From: Gammaproteobacteria bacterium RIFCSPHIGHO2_12_FULL_37_14
Lineage (GTDB): Bacteria > Pseudomonadota > Gammaproteobacteria > DSM-16500
Direction: 5' to 3'
Length of the DNA stretch: 41,401 nucleotides
Assembly (NCBI GenBank): GCA_001801485.1
Contig: MGXV01000001.1
Span: 1 to 41,401, forward strand
The notes below the pieces were generated by a model. The model was not told where the DNA came from and made no database searches. It saw only the letters and a list, made by a program, of their open reading frames with translations. Below are positions 9,596-19,367 of the stretch, in pieces; the stretch's first letter is position 1; each line of letters begins with the position of its first letter. The translations under genes and the position numbers were made by a program.

Positions 9596-12010
9596 CTATT
9601 TTTTGAGCTTCTCTACGACGACTGGCCCTATCAAATCGCCTAATTCTGCAGTGGCTGCAATACCTCCAGCAATCCAAACTGAATCAGTAGCAATTCGCGC
9701 ATCTATTTTAATTGGCAAGCTAAGTTCTGCATGATCTTGTTTAATACGCACAGTATCGCCATCGCACAACTGTAATTTACCTGCTGTTTCTGCATTCATA
9801 CGAGCGAATGAGGTATCACCTTCCATCATCATTTGAATTTTTTGTAATGGTTCGGCGTGCCTCACTACACTATCAGTTGCATAGATAGGAACTTCACCAA
9901 TACGGGATAACATTCCTTCTTTTAAAATCCCCCCCAGCCCCCCTTTTTCAAAGGGGGGGGAGGAGATAGCAGTACCTTTTTCAAAGGGGGGGAAGGAAAT
10001 AGTGTCTCCTCTTGCAAAAGGATCACTCTCTCCAACTCCCCCCTTTGAAAAAGGCTGAGAATTTTCTGCTCCCCCCTTTGAAAAAGGGGGGCTGGGGGGG
10101 ATTTTATCCCGCAATTCCCGCTTCACATCTTCAGAGCTCTCATACTCACATTCAGATAAATTTAAAAAATTACCTAATACTCGCAATATTTTCCAAGCAG
10201 GACGTGAAGCACCATAAGCGTGCGCAACGCCTGTAAAATTTTGCCACTCACCTGTCACATTAATGAAAGTACCTGATGTTTCAGTAAATGCTGACATCGG
10301 TAAAATCACATGCGCACAACTTTCTAATATAGGATTACGATAGAGTGATAAAGCTAAAATAAACTTTGCTTGCTTTAATGCTGATGTAGCTAATTTAGGA
10401 TTAGCACAATCTAATTCAGGATCAACATTTAATAATATGTAAACTTTGCGTGGTTTTGCAAATTGTTCATAAGCACTCATTCCATGATGATGAATCGGTG
10501 TGCCCGCTGGAAGTCGATGAGGAATAGCACCTGCTAGCCAACCTCCTGCGGTATTCGCACCCTGTGTCATGTAACCTAAACTGGCTTGAGTTAAATCAGC
10601 TAATCGTTTTGCAAGATATCGCAAATAAGATGCTTGAGGATGCTGTGATATAAATGCGCCGAGCAAGATGCAAGTTTTTTTACTTTGTTGGAATTCACCC
10701 AACATTTCTTCCAACACCTGCGACAACAAATGCGGTGCAACAATTTTTTTCATCGCCACTTTAAAATTAAATGTATAATCAACTGGATTAATCACCACAA
10801 TAGTGGCGCCTTGCAAAGCCGCTTTGCGTAAACGTAATGCTGCCAACGGTTGTTCTTTTTGAATATTTGAACCAATTAAAATAATTACTTCGCATGTTTC
10901 TAGTTCGCCCAACGGCATAGGTAAGCCAGGAAACAGTGGCATCATTATTTGATCCTGTACATCTATCTCACGCAAACGATGATCAATGTGCGGACTTCCT
11001 AATCCGCGCGTAATTTTTTGCAATAGATAAAATTCTTCCAGTGTAGAATTCGGTGAAGCCAGCGCACCTAATTTATCCGCACCATATTCCGCTAATGTTT
11101 CATGAATTCCTTCTGCAGCTAACTCAAAAGCTTGTTGCCAATCGACTGGTTGCCATTTACCATCGATACGAGCAATAGGTTCTTCTAATCTTTCTGGATG
11201 ATAAAGACCTGTATAGCTAAAACGATCGCGATCAGATAACCATGTTTCATTAATATCGTGATTCTCTTTAGCAACTACCCGCATGACTTTTCCATAACGA
11301 GTATGTACGTTGAGATTAGAACCTAAACAATCATGCGGACTAATACTCGATGCTTGATCTAATTCCCATGGACGAGCAGTAAAACGATAAGGTTTAGAAG
11401 TCAATGCGCCAACTGGACAGAGATCAATAATATTTCCTGATACTTCTGATCGAATCGCATGTTGCACAAATGTCCCTATTTCTGTGTGCTCGCCACGATA
11501 TGTGCCACCCATCTCGCGCATTCCAGCTACTTCTTCACCAAATCGCACGCAGCGCGTGCAATAAATACAGCGTGTCATCTCTGTTGCAATTAATGGGCCC
11601 AGATCCTGATCGTAAACAGCACGTTTACATTCATTATAATGTGAATGAGCAGAACCATATCCCATTGCTAAATCTTGCAATTCGCACTCTCCTCCTTGAT
11701 CGCAAATAGGGCAATCGAGCGGATGATTAATCAATAAAAATTGCATCACAGCACGTTGAGCTTCGATGGTTTTGGCTGATTTCGTAAAGATTTTCATCCC
11801 TGGCATCACTGGTGTAGCACAAGCAGGAAGCGTTTTCGGCGATTTTTCAACTTCCACTAAACACATACGACAATTTGCTGCAATTGATAAATGTTTATGA
11901 TAACAAAAACGCGGAATATAAACGCCCGCTGCATCAGCCACTTCAATAACAGTTTGATTTGGCTTTGCTGTTAGTTTGCGACCATCTATTTCAATTTCGA
12001 TATCAGCCAT
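9596..12010 (-). CDS. nuoG: NADH-quinone oxidoreductase subunit G, with in-frame repeat insert
   Basis: This iron-sulfur subunit of the complex I peripheral arm is 804 residues from the ATG at 12008-12010 ([10 protein letters not shown]). An in-frame ATG at 12017-12019 overlaps the nuoF stop but sits only 2 bases from its GGAG. The N-terminal 2Fe-2S domain ([17 protein letters not shown]), the His-Cys cluster region ([14 protein letters not shown]), the 4Fe-4S cysteines (CIYCTRC, DLCPVGA) and a molybdopterin-oxidoreductase-like domain are intact. Residues about 635-695 are a low-complexity insert with repeated [11 protein letters not shown] words. They are encoded by a palindromic DNA repeat (9924-10105) placed before the C-terminal beta domain. 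The frame is kept on both sides, so the gene is probably functional. The insert should sit on the surface as a loop. Confidence 0.95.
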   Translation of the reverse strand: MADIEIEIDGRKLTAKPNQTVIEVADAAGVYIPRFCYHKHLSIAANCRMCLVEVEKSPKTLPACATPVMPGMKIFTKSAKTIEAQRAVMQFLLINHPLDCPICDQGGECELQDLAMGYGSAHSHYNECKRAVYDQDLGPLIATEMTRCIYCTRCVRFGEEVAGMREMGGTYRGEHTEIGTFVQHAIRSEVSGNIIDLCPVGALTSKPYRFTARPWELDQASSISPHDCLGSNLNVHTRYGKVMRVVAKENHDINETWLSDRDRFSYTGLYHPERLEEPIARIDGKWQPVDWQQAFELAAEGIHETLAEYGADKLGALASPNSTLEEFYLLQKITRGLGSPHIDHRLREIDVQDQIMMPLFPGLPMPLGELETCEVIILIGSNIQKEQPLAALRLRKAALQGATIVVINPVDYTFNFKVAMKKIVAPHLLSQVLEEMLGEFQQSKKTCILLGAFISQHPQASYLRYLAKRLADLTQASLGYMTQGANTAGGWLAGAIPHRLPAGTPIHHHGMSAYEQFAKPRKVYILLNVDPELDCANPKLATSALKQAKFILALSLYRNPILESCAHVILPMSAFTETSGTFINVTGEWQNFTGVAHAYGASRPAWKILRVLGNFLNLSECEYESSEDVKRELRDKIPPSPPFSKGGAENSQPFSKGGVGESDPFARGDTISFPPFEKGTAISSPPFEKGGLGGILKEGMLSRIGEVPIYATDSVVRHAEPLQKIQMMMEGDTSFARMNAETAGKLQLCDGDTVRIKQDHAELSLPIKIDARIATDSVWIAGGIAATAELGDLIGPVVVEKLKK
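9924..10105. repeat. Composite palindromic repeat inside nuoG
   Basis: The plus strand shows AAAATCCCCCCC at the left edge and GGGGGGGATTTT at the right edge as outer inverted repeats. Between them lie five copies or partial copies of a C-run, CTTTGAAAAAG, G-run hairpin unit in alternating orientation. The same unit occurs at 25386-25420 and 31522-31616. It resembles in concept the Rickettsia palindromic elements that insert in frame into genes. It reads without stops in the nuoG frame. Confidence 0.9.
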
Positions 12011-12018
12011 ACTATCCA

Positions 12019-13293
12019 TTACTCCGTACCAGGCAAGCATTTACCATGCTCGACATGATACAAAAATTCATCATAAAAATGTTTTAAACATCCACCTACT
12101 GGCCATGCTGCAGCTTCTCCGAAAGCACAAATGGTGCGACCTTCAATATTTTTTGCAGCGATACGTAACGATTCAAGATCAGCAACGGTTGCACGACCAT
12201 GCTCAATATCGTGCACTAAACGATAGAGCCAACCGGTTCCTTCACGACAAGGCGTACACTGTCCACAAGATTCATCCATATAAAATTTTGAAATTCGTTC
12301 GAGCACTCGAACAATACAAGTAGTTTCATCCATCACAATCACAGCGCCCGAACCCAAACCAGAGCCGGCCTTTTGTATTGAATCAAAATCCATATTAAGT
12401 GACATCATGACTTCAGCCGGCAAAATTGGCATGGAAGATCCACCAGGAATAACCGCTTTGAGTTGACGATTGTCGCGCATACCACCCGCTAACGCCAATA
12501 AATCTTTAAAAGGCATCCCAAGAGGAACCTCAAAGTTGCCTGGTTTATTCACATGGCCCGTCACAGAAAAAATTTTACATCCACCATTATTGGGTTTTCC
12601 TAATCCTAAAAACCAATCTGCACCTTTTTCCATGATGACTGGAATAGAAGCATAGGTTTCTGTGTTGTTAATAGTGGTAGGTTTGCCAAAAATACCTCTC
12701 ACCGCTGGAAATGGTGGTTTATATCGAGGAAAACCTTTTTTACCCTCTAATGATTCCATCATCGCCGTTTCTTCGCCGCAAATATATGCACCCGCACCCA
12801 AATGTGAATACAATTCAAAATCAATACCAGAATTTAAAATATTTTTTCCAATCAATCCTGCATCGCGTGCTTCTTGTAAAGCAGCTTCAAAACGTTCATA
12901 CGGTTCCCAATATTCACCACGAATATAGTTGTAACCCATCGTTGCGCCCATCGCATAACCACCCATGGCCATGCCTTCAATTAATTGATGAGGATTCAAG
13001 CGCAAAATATCACGATCTTTACACGTACCTGGTTCACCTTCATCAGAATTGCATAACACATATTTTTGACCAGGAATATCTCGTCGAATAAAACTCCATT
13101 TAAGCCCAGTCGGAAATCCTGCACCCCCACGTCCACGTAATGCTGATGCTTTAACAATTTCGATCACTTTTTCTGGCGGTATTTTTTCTGCAAGAATTTT
13201 TTTCCATTGTGCATACCCACCAATGCTGACATAGGTTTCCATTAACCAAGGTTGATTCAAATGTAAGCTACGAAAACAAATTTCATTTGCCAT
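12019..13293 (-). CDS. nuoF: NADH-quinone oxidoreductase subunit F
   Basis: This 424-residue subunit holds FMN, the NADH site and the 4Fe-4S cluster N3. Motifs are [15 protein letters not shown] (FMN/NADH glycine-rich loop, near residue 55), [35 protein letters not shown], and the cluster motif [12 protein letters not shown] near residue 345 with a further Cys in [10 protein letters not shown]. The chosen start (MANEICF) is the ATG at 13291-13293, which has AGGAG seven bases upstream. The longer frame to 13320 would overlap nuoE further. The overlap with the nuoE 3' end is 11 bases. Confidence 0.97.
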   Translation of the reverse strand: MANEICFRSLHLNQPWLMETYVSIGGYAQWKKILAEKIPPEKVIEIVKASALRGRGGAGFPTGLKWSFIRRDIPGQKYVLCNSDEGEPGTCKDRDILRLNPHQLIEGMAMGGYAMGATMGYNYIRGEYWEPYERFEAALQEARDAGLIGKNILNSGIDFELYSHLGAGAYICGEETAMMESLEGKKGFPRYKPPFPAVRGIFGKPTTINNTETYASIPVIMEKGADWFLGLGKPNNGGCKIFSVTGHVNKPGNFEVPLGMPFKDLLALAGGMRDNRQLKAVIPGGSSMPILPAEVMMSLNMDFDSIQKAGSGLGSGAVIVMDETTCIVRVLERISKFYMDESCGQCTPCREGTGWLYRLVHDIEHGRATVADLESLRIAAKNIEGRTICAFGEAAAWPVGGCLKHFYDEFLYHVEHGKCLPGTE

Positions 13294-13786
13294 GATGCAG
13301 CTCCTGTAATAGCTGATCAATTTTCTCTGGCGTCAGATTTTCATAGTATTGTTTGCCAATTTGACAAACTGGCGGCGCAATGCAAGCGCCTAAACATTCA
13401 ACTTCTTTTAAAGTAAATTGACCATCTGCCGTTGTTTCATTGATATCAATCGCTAAACGCTTTTTTAAATGTTCAAGAATTTTTTCAGAACCATTTAGCA
13501 TGCACGAAATATTGGTGCACAATTGAATCACATGACATCCAACAGGATCTAAATGAAATAAAGTGTAAAAAGTAGCTACTTCATATACCGCAATCTTTGG
13601 CATCATCAAATAATCTGCCACTGCATCCATCAGCGGCACCGTCAAGGACCCGCCATTTTCTTCTTGTACCAAGCGCAATGCTTCAAAAACACCCGAACGC
13701 TTTTGTTCTGGTGGATAACGTTCAATCCACTGATCGATGTGTTTACAAATTGCCGGCGATAATCGTAGCGTGTGATGGTCAGTCAT
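13283..13786 (-). CDS. nuoE: NADH-quinone oxidoreductase subunit E
   Basis: This 167-residue thioredoxin-fold subunit carries the 2Fe-2S cluster N1a next to NuoF. The four cluster cysteines are visible in CTNISC (near residue 90) and [10 protein letters not shown] (near residue 132). The N-terminal helical part [26 protein letters not shown] is typical when read in two pieces. The start ATG at 13784-13786 overlaps the nuoD stop by one base. Length is normal. Confidence 0.97.
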   Translation of the reverse strand: MTDHHTLRLSPAICKHIDQWIERYPPEQKRSGVFEALRLVQEENGGSLTVPLMDAVADYLMMPKIAVYEVATFYTLFHLDPVGCHVIQLCTNISCMLNGSEKILEHLKKRLAIDINETTADGQFTLKEVECLGACIAPPVCQIGKQYYENLTPEKIDQLLQELHHGK

Positions 13787-15051
13787 TAGCGATCTATCTC
13801 ACCAAATACAATATCCAAACTTGACAGTACAGAAACAACATCAGCAATCATGTGACCACGAACGAGCTCACCCAATCCTGCTAAATGTGGAAATCCTGCT
13901 GCACGAATTTTTAATCGGTACGGCTTATTTGCACCATCAGAAACAAGGTACACCCCAAATTCTCCTTTAGGATGTTCAATCGCTGCATACACTTCACCTT
14001 CTGGTACAATATAACCTTCAGTCATATTTTTAAAATGATGGATGAGCGCTTCCATACTCATTTTCATTTCAACACGTGAAGGAATAGCAACTTTATAATC
14101 ATCAATCATGACCGGACCAGGATGTTGACGCAGCCATTCTACACATTGCCGGATAATATAATTAGATTGACGCATTTCATGTACTCTAACTAAATATCGA
14201 TCGTAACAATCGCCGTTTACACCAATAGGAATATCAAAATCCAATTGATCATATACTTCATAAGGTTGTTTTTTTCGCAAATCCCAAGCAACACCGGAGC
14301 CTCTTAACATAGGGCCAGTAAAACCAAGTGCAATCGCTCGCTCAGGTGAGATCACACCAATACTGACCGTACGTTGTTTCCAGATGCGATTATTCGTTAA
14401 TAAATTTTCGTACTCATCAACATATTTAGGAAATCGTTCCGTAAAATCCCAAATAAAATCGAGTAAAGATCCTTGACGATTTTCATTGAGTTTTGCAACT
14501 TCCTTTTCACTATGCCATTTTGAAGGCGAATATTGTGGCATTTTATCAGGTAAATCACGATAAACACCGCCTGGTCGATAATAAGTGGCGTGCATGCGAG
14601 CACCCGATACCGCTTCATAACAATCCATCAAATCTTCTCGTTCACGAAAGCAATATAAAAATACTGCCATGCCACCATTATCTAAACTATGTGCTGCTAA
14701 CCATAATAAATGATTGAGAATGCGAGTAATTTCATCAAACATAACGCGAATGTATTGCGCGCGAATGGGCGGTGTCACACCTAATAATTTTTCGATTGCT
14801 AAAATATATCCATGTTCATTACACATCATGGAAACATAATCCAATCTATCCATATATCCAATGGTGTGATTAAATGGTTTGTTTTCAGCGAGCTTTTCTG
14901 TGGCACGATGCAATAAGCCAATATGTGGATCGACGCGCACCACTGTTTCACCATCTACTTCCAATATTAATCGTAATACTCCATGCGCGGCCGGATGTTG
15001 TGGACCGAAATTGAATACGTAATTATGAATTTCGGGGGCTTTATCGCTCAT
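13786..15051 (-). CDS. nuoD: NADH-quinone oxidoreductase subunit D
   Basis: This 421-residue 49-kDa-type subunit is related to the NiFe-hydrogenase large subunit and forms the quinone site with NuoB. Signatures are [15 protein letters not shown] near residue 13, [12 protein letters not shown], and the C-terminal [22 protein letters not shown]. The start [13 protein letters not shown] (ATG 15049-15051) matches the family N-terminus. The frame continues to 15135, but that part lies over nuoC. It overlaps the nuoC stop by 11 bases. It is separate from nuoC, unlike the fused nuoCD of enterobacteria. Confidence 0.97.
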   Translation of the reverse strand: MSDKAPEIHNYVFNFGPQHPAAHGVLRLILEVDGETVVRVDPHIGLLHRATEKLAENKPFNHTIGYMDRLDYVSMMCNEHGYILAIEKLLGVTPPIRAQYIRVMFDEITRILNHLLWLAAHSLDNGGMAVFLYCFREREDLMDCYEAVSGARMHATYYRPGGVYRDLPDKMPQYSPSKWHSEKEVAKLNENRQGSLLDFIWDFTERFPKYVDEYENLLTNNRIWKQRTVSIGVISPERAIALGFTGPMLRGSGVAWDLRKKQPYEVYDQLDFDIPIGVNGDCYDRYLVRVHEMRQSNYIIRQCVEWLRQHPGPVMIDDYKVAIPSRVEMKMSMEALIHHFKNMTEGYIVPEGEVYAAIEHPKGEFGVYLVSDGANKPYRLKIRAAGFPHLAGLGELVRGHMIADVVSVLSSLDIVFGEIDR

Positions 15052-15715
15052 CGGATTTCTCATATCGACTATCGTGTCGAATGACTTTAGGTTCAAGCGT
15101 ACGAGCTTGAATACTAACCGGTTCATAGATGACACGTTTTAATGCTGCATCATAGCGTGCTTCCACTTTTCCAATTAATGGAAAATCTTTGCGGAAAGGA
15201 TAGCCAACAAAACCATAATCCGTCAGTAGTCGGCGTAAATCAGGATGTGATCGAAACAAAATTCCGAAGAGATCGAAGACTTCTCGTTCAAACCAATTAG
15301 CTGCGGGCCATAATGATATCACTGAATCAACGATAGGCTCGGCTTCATTAGGAATATTAACGCGTAATCGAACACGATGATTATGTTTGAGCGAAAGCAA
15401 ATGATAAACGACTGCAAAACGATCCCGTGGCGTAGGATTTTCTTGGAGTAATTGAGACGTGACACCACGTCCAAAGCCAGTAGCGGTGGTGGATTCGGTT
15501 TCCCAATCCACCAGACCATAATGCAAATAATCGACACCACAAACATCGACTAATAATTTAAAATCAAGGTCAGCATCATCACGCAATTGTCGACAGAGAT
15601 CTAATAAATTTTCAGGTTTCACTTCTATAGTTAATTCAGCAAATGCAACTTTTGTTGTCATTATCCATTCTGAATAACGTGAGTTAATTTGAGTAGATAA
15701 TGCATTGACATCCAT
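15041..15715 (-). CDS. nuoC: NADH-quinone oxidoreductase subunit C
   Basis: This 224-residue 30-kDa-type subunit of the peripheral arm has no cofactor. The family signature [20 protein letters not shown] is followed by [20 protein letters not shown], which is diagnostic. The start ([12 protein letters not shown] 15713-15715) has AGGAG seven bases upstream. An earlier in-frame ATG at 15736 would overlap nuoB and has no such site. The gap to the nuoB stop is 10 bases. Confidence 0.96.
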   Translation of the reverse strand: MDVNALSTQINSRYSEWIMTTKVAFAELTIEVKPENLLDLCRQLRDDADLDFKLLVDVCGVDYLHYGLVDWETESTTATGFGRGVTSQLLQENPTPRDRFAVVYHLLSLKHNHRVRLRVNIPNEAEPIVDSVISLWPAANWFEREVFDLFGILFRSHPDLRRLLTDYGFVGYPFRKDFPLIGKVEARYDAALKRVIYEPVSIQARTLEPKVIRHDSRYEKSDER

Positions 15716-15725
15716 GCGATTACTC

Positions 15726-16202
15726 CTAGCGCTCAATTTTTTTATTGCGACGGATTTTGTTCTGTAACTGAATCACGCCATACATTAATGCTTCTGCTGT
15801 TGGCGGACAGCCTGGAACATAGATATCGACTGGAACAATACGATCACAACCACGCACAACGGAATAAGAATAGTGATAATAACCCCCGCCATTTGCACAG
15901 GATCCCATTGAAATAACCCAACGTGGTTCAGGCATTTGATCATACACTTTACGTAGAGCAGGAGCCATTTTATTACATAATGTACCCGCAACAATCATGA
16001 GATCGGATTGTCGAGGACTAGGTCGAAAAATCACCCCAAATCTATCTAAGTCATAACGTGAAGCAGCGGAATGCATCATTTCTACAGCACAACAAGCTAA
16101 TCCAAATGACATTGGCCACAAGGAACCCGAGCGCGCCCAATTGAATACGTTTTCAAGTGATGTAACATAAAAACCAGGTTTGGCTAGTTCGCTTATTCCC
16201 AT
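15726..16202 (-). CDS. nuoB: NADH-quinone oxidoreductase subunit B
   Basis: This 158-residue PSST-type subunit holds cluster N2, the last iron-sulfur centre before quinone. The tandem cysteines are in [10 protein letters not shown] (near residue 38), with the remaining ligands in [12 protein letters not shown] and [11 protein letters not shown]. The start [11 protein letters not shown] (ATG 16200-16202) has AGGAG six bases upstream. The longer frame to 16223 lies inside nuoA. The overlap with the nuoA 3' end is 10 bases. Confidence 0.97.
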   Translation of the reverse strand: MGISELAKPGFYVTSLENVFNWARSGSLWPMSFGLACCAVEMMHSAASRYDLDRFGVIFRPSPRQSDLMIVAGTLCNKMAPALRKVYDQMPEPRWVISMGSCANGGGYYHYSYSVVRGCDRIVPVDIYVPGCPPTAEALMYGVIQLQNKIRRNKKIER

Positions 16203-16549
16203 TCCAGTGCTCCTTTTTTCCACTCATAGATGAAGCCAATCGTCAGTAATCCCAAAAAAATACCCATGGTGATCATGCCAAACCAACTCAGTTGTCGAAA
16301 TACTACTGCCCAAGGAACCAAAAATGCTGTTTCTAAATCAAAAATAATAAACAGGATAGCAACTAAATAAAACCGCACATCAAAAGGCGAACGAGCATCG
16401 CTAAATGCTTCGAATCCACATTCATAAGTCGAAAGTTTTTCTGGATCAGGACGTTTAGGACTAAGCAAATAACCTAAAATAGGAGCAATCATACCAACAG
16501 CTGCGCCTATGATCATGAAAATGAGGACCGGCAAATAATTCTCTAGCAC
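16193..16549 (-). CDS. nuoA: NADH-quinone oxidoreductase subunit A
   Basis: This 118-residue, three-helix membrane subunit begins the complex I genes. Signatures are [20 protein letters not shown] in the quinone-cavity loop and [14 protein letters not shown] in helix 2. It uses a GTG start at 16547-16549, preceded by AAGGAGAG eight bases upstream. Only about 50 bases separate it from the tRNA-Leu gene. It has no clear promoter of its own, so it is probably co-transcribed from tpiA. Confidence 0.97.
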   Translation of the reverse strand: MLENYLPVLIFMIIGAAVGMIAPILGYLLSPKRPDPEKLSTYECGFEAFSDARSPFDVRFYLVAILFIIFDLETAFLVPWAVVFRQLSWFGMITMGIFLGLLTIGFIYEWKKGALEWE

Positions 16550-16597
16550 CTCGTTTGCTCTCCTTATTGATCTGTCTCATTTGAACTAATTTTAATA

Positions 16598-16679
16598 TGC
16601 CGACGGACGGACTCGAACCGTCACAGCTTACGCCACTACCACCTCAAAGTAGCGTGTCTACCAATTCCACCACGTCGGC
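16598..16679 (-). tRNA. tRNA-Leu, anticodon GAG
   Basis: The minus strand reads GCCGACG at the 5' end and CGTCGGC at the 3' end as a perfect 7-bp acceptor stem, with A as discriminator. The anticodon loop TTGAGGT gives GAG. The long variable arm (GGC-GTAA-GCT) is the class II mark of tRNA-Leu, and the T arm is GACGG-TTCGAGT-CCGTC. The CCA tail is not encoded: TATT follows the discriminator. It sits between secG and nuoA. Confidence 0.97.
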
Positions 16680-16689
16680 TTTTAAAGCA

Positions 16690-17064
16690 CTAATTCCCCT
16701 TTGGCAATGGCATGGGTTCCGGTTTTGCTTGTGGTGCAGGAATTTGCCCAGGCGTCATTGTCTCTGTCGTTGGAGCGGTCGTTTTTTGCTGAACAGGAAG
16801 CGCTGGCAAAGTCATGACTTTGGTCTGATGATAAGCGCTAGTTGAAAGATAATTTAAAGCTAGACTAGTGATAAAAAAAACACCAATTAAACCCATGGTC
16901 ATTTTGAATAAAAAGGATCCTGAGCCACGGCTACCAAATACTGTTTGCGAAGCGCCACTGCCAAATGCTGCGCCCATGGTGGCACCTTTGCCTTGTTGAA
17001 CAAGCACCATAATGATCATGCATGCTGCTGCAAATATATGAATAAACATTACTAATTGATACAT
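16690..17064 (-). CDS. secG: Preprotein translocase subunit SecG
   Basis: This 124-residue small subunit of the SecYEG channel has two transmembrane helices (about residues 3-23 and 50-72). They are joined by the conserved loop QQGKGATMGAAFGSGASQT and GSRGSGSFL. The C-terminal 50 residues are a Pro/Ala/Gln/Thr-rich cytoplasmic tail, as in many gammaproteobacterial SecG. The start at 17062-17064 (MYQLVMF) has GAGGAAG six bases upstream. It lies 15 bases after the tpiA stop. Confidence 0.95.
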   Translation of the reverse strand: MYQLVMFIHIFAAACMIIMVLVQQGKGATMGAAFGSGASQTVFGSRGSGSFLFKMTMGLIGVFFITSLALNYLSTSAYHQTKVMTLPALPVQQKTTAPTTETMTPGQIPAPQAKPEPMPLPKGN

Positions 17065-17079
17065 GTTACGCTTCCTCAA

Positions 17080-17853
17080 CTATTCTACGTGAGAGGTGGT
17101 GAGTGAGCCTGCTTCACAAATTTTCAAAAATTGAACTGCATCCAGCGATGCGCCACCAATCAAACCACCATCAATATCTGGCATCTTAAAAAGCGCAGCA
17201 GCATTTTCAGCTTTCATACTACCGCCGTACAGTATACGAATTGTTCTTGCGATATCAACCTGATTTTTTGCGATGAGCTCACGAATAAACCGATGAACGA
17301 CTTGCGCTTGCTCAGGTGAAGCGGTTAATCCCGTACCAATTGCCCATACTGGCTCGTAAGCAATCACAGCTTGTTGAAACGCATGAATGCCTACCAATTT
17401 AATCACGGATTCCAGTTGTTCGTGAATCACTTTTTCAGTTTGATCGTATTCTCGCTGTGCTTTCGTTTCTCCTACACAGAGAATTGGGCATAATTTAGCT
17501 TCAATGGCCGCCTTAAATTTTGCAGCAACCATCTCCAGATTTTCCTGAAAAATCGTTCGGCGCTCAGAATGGCCAATTAATACATATTGGCAGCCAACAT
17601 CGGCTAACATGGGACCAGAAACTGCACCAGTTAATGCTCCTTGCGCACCAAGATAAAGATCTTGCGCACCCAGTTTGATAGGAGTGGAAATCAGTGCATC
17701 CTGAACAAACGATAAATAAACAAAGGTAGGTAAAATAAGGATATCAATATCAGAAAAACGCTGACTAGGTTGTTTAAAAGTTTCAATAAATTCTTTCGCT
17801 TGGCTCATCGAACCATGCATTTTCCAATTACCAGCGATTAATCGCTTGCGCAC
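17080..17853 (-). CDS. tpiA: Triosephosphate isomerase
   Basis: This 257-residue TIM-barrel enzyme interconverts dihydroxyacetone phosphate and glyceraldehyde 3-phosphate in glycolysis and gluconeogenesis. Catalytic motifs are complete: GNWKMHG near residue 8 (Lys), IGHSERR near 95 (His), YEPVWAIGTG near 167 (Glu and the mobile loop), and the phosphate-binding LYGGSMK and GGLIGGASL. It starts with GTG at 17851-17853. It is the first gene of the tpiA-secG-tRNA-nuo run. Confidence 0.97.
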   Translation of the reverse strand: MRKRLIAGNWKMHGSMSQAKEFIETFKQPSQRFSDIDILILPTFVYLSFVQDALISTPIKLGAQDLYLGAQGALTGAVSGPMLADVGCQYVLIGHSERRTIFQENLEMVAAKFKAAIEAKLCPILCVGETKAQREYDQTEKVIHEQLESVIKLVGIHAFQQAVIAYEPVWAIGTGLTASPEQAQVVHRFIRELIAKNQVDIARTIRILYGGSMKAENAAALFKMPDIDGGLIGGASLDAVQFLKICEAGSLTTSHVE

Positions 17854-17901
17854 AAAACCGACCTTAGTCTAGTAGACAATCAATTGCAATGATGCGGTGA
17901 T

Positions 17902-17929
17902 TTTATACGAAGCAGTAAAGCAGGCGCAA
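17902..17929 (-). promoter_or_regulatory. Sigma-70-type promoter for tpiA-secG-nuo
   Basis: On the minus strand TTGCGC (17924-17929) is followed by 16 bases and TATAAA (17902-17907). Transcription would begin near 17895, about 40 bases before the tpiA GTG. It is the only good promoter-like site seen upstream of the tRNA and the 14 nuo genes. Confidence 0.6.
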
Positions 17930-17938
17930 TATTTTCCT

Positions 17939-19285
17939 TTAGTGTTTTGCTCGCCAACTGATAGGAGAACGCCCTTCTTCAGGATGTTCTTTATTATATT
18001 TCTCGTGTTGACTTTTAGCATTCAGCACTTGGTTTGTTAAAATTCCATCAGAATAACTAGCTATACCTAATTTTCCTTCTATGCCCTTTAATTCTTTTCC
18101 ATCTTTATTGTGTATCACGGGATCAGCCGGCTTACCTGTCAATTTCTCGTGAATCTTTTGATAGTCTCCTAAAAGCTCAGCGACTGACTTTTCTTTTTCC
18201 TGTATCTTAGGATCTTCTTTCATTTTAGGATCTTTTTTTGCTTCAGCAGCAAGGTCAGCATTAATTTTTTCTAGTTCCATTTTTATTTGCACTGCTCTAA
18301 CTTGTAAATCACTGAATTCTTCCTTCGCTGCTGAATAAAAATGACCTCGCACTTTTTCGGTCTCATTGCGCTTATCCGCTAATGTTTTAAACCAAGCTAA
18401 ATCCGTCGTACGTTTGTCTAATCGATCATGAACGTCATAGATATGTCGACTTGTTTTGCTTTCTGACGCTGCTAAAAGATCGATGCGTTGATTCATTTCT
18501 TTAAATTGTTTCTTGATGTTATCTATTGCATTATCTTTATTCCTAATCAGAGCTGTAAACGCGTCTTTCTCTGTTGGTGTCGTAAGTTTCTTGGTTTTCT
18601 GCAACTCTTGTGTATATCGTTCAAAGATGCCCTCAGGTTTTTGTTGCGAATCGATGCGTGCTAAAATGGCATTAGCATTCACTTTAGCTATTCGATCAAA
18701 CAGTTTTTCTCGAGTATTTTTATCTATTTTTTCTGAATTTAAATATTGAATAGAATTATCATCCGGTTTAAAACCTAGGCCACGCTTTTCAGCTAATTCC
18801 AATGAGGTCTCAAGGTAATATCTAAAATTAGTACCAATCTTATCTGGTGGAGGAAAATCTACCGTAACATTTTCGGAACCATTATATTGCAACATGTCCA
18901 TCATGTGTCCCATCATACCTTTGAAATTGCTATAAGACATTGCAGCGGCAGGTGTCACCTTACCATCAGCAAATTTAGCCGCATATGGACCATCTCGATA
19001 AATTTTTCCATTTTCAAGAACATTAGATTTTTTATTCTCCAACGACTCTATTCCACTTGGTACGAGTGGATCGATTTCAAATTCAATTTTTTCTTGTTCA
19101 CCTGATGGTTTAAATTCTTTGGATTTAAGGCCTAACTTTTGACGATTAGCGGCAAACACTTCGGCAGCGATTACTCGATAGCGCTCTATTTCTTCATTTT
19201 TTTTCTTTGCAGCTTCTTCTTTCGCTGCAGTTTCTTCTTTTGTAGCTTCTGCTTTGTCTGAGCCTGAGTCTCGTGTACTAGACAT
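17939..19285 (-). CDS. Unknown coiled-coil protein, candidate secreted effector
   Basis: I do not recognise a named family for this hydrophilic protein of 448 residues. It is rich in Lys, Glu and Ala, with no signal peptide or membrane segment. Residues about 1-50 and 225-380 are charged helices likely to form coiled coils. Residues about 119-172 have an alpha-beta-alpha pattern (FKGMMGHMMDML, then ENVTVDF, then YYLETSLELAEKRGL). The same layout occurs in the proteins at 19367-20188 and 23280-25346. The C-terminus is polar (NKEHPEEGRSP). The ATG at 19283-19285 has GAGG six bases upstream. A tandem TTAA box like a PmrA site precedes it. Type IV secretion is inference. Confidence 0.85.
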   Translation of the reverse strand: MSSTRDSGSDKAEATKEETAAKEEAAKKKNEEIERYRVIAAEVFAANRQKLGLKSKEFKPSGEQEKIEFEIDPLVPSGIESLENKKSNVLENGKIYRDGPYAAKFADGKVTPAAAMSYSNFKGMMGHMMDMLQYNGSENVTVDFPPPDKIGTNFRYYLETSLELAEKRGLGFKPDDNSIQYLNSEKIDKNTREKLFDRIAKVNANAILARIDSQQKPEGIFERYTQELQKTKKLTTPTEKDAFTALIRNKDNAIDNIKKQFKEMNQRIDLLAASESKTSRHIYDVHDRLDKRTTDLAWFKTLADKRNETEKVRGHFYSAAKEEFSDLQVRAVQIKMELEKINADLAAEAKKDPKMKEDPKIQEKEKSVAELLGDYQKIHEKLTGKPADPVIHNKDGKELKGIEGKLGIASYSDGILTNQVLNAKSQHEKYNKEHPEEGRSPISWRAKH

Positions 19286-19336
19286 ATCTTGCCTCGTTTA
19301 AAGGATTATTTTAATCATATTTAAATTATAGAGTAA

Positions 19337-19367
19337 TTTATACCTATATTCTTAATAAAGTATTAAT
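19337..19367 (-). promoter_or_regulatory. PmrA-type tandem TTAA box with -10 element
   Basis: On the minus strand ATTAATACTTTATTAAG (19351-19367) contains two TTAA half-sites 11 bases apart, followed by 8 bases and TATAAA (19337-19342). The Legionella/Coxiella PmrA consensus is a tandem cTTAATatT with two bases between, the same 11-base period. The box takes the place of the -35 element of the gene ending at 17939. It begins at the stop codon of the upstream gene. AT-richness raises the chance rate. Confidence 0.5.

Noticed and set aside
9924..10105. Frameshift or pseudogene in nuoG caused by the repeat
   Set aside because: The reading frame continues through the repeat into the correct C-terminal domain.
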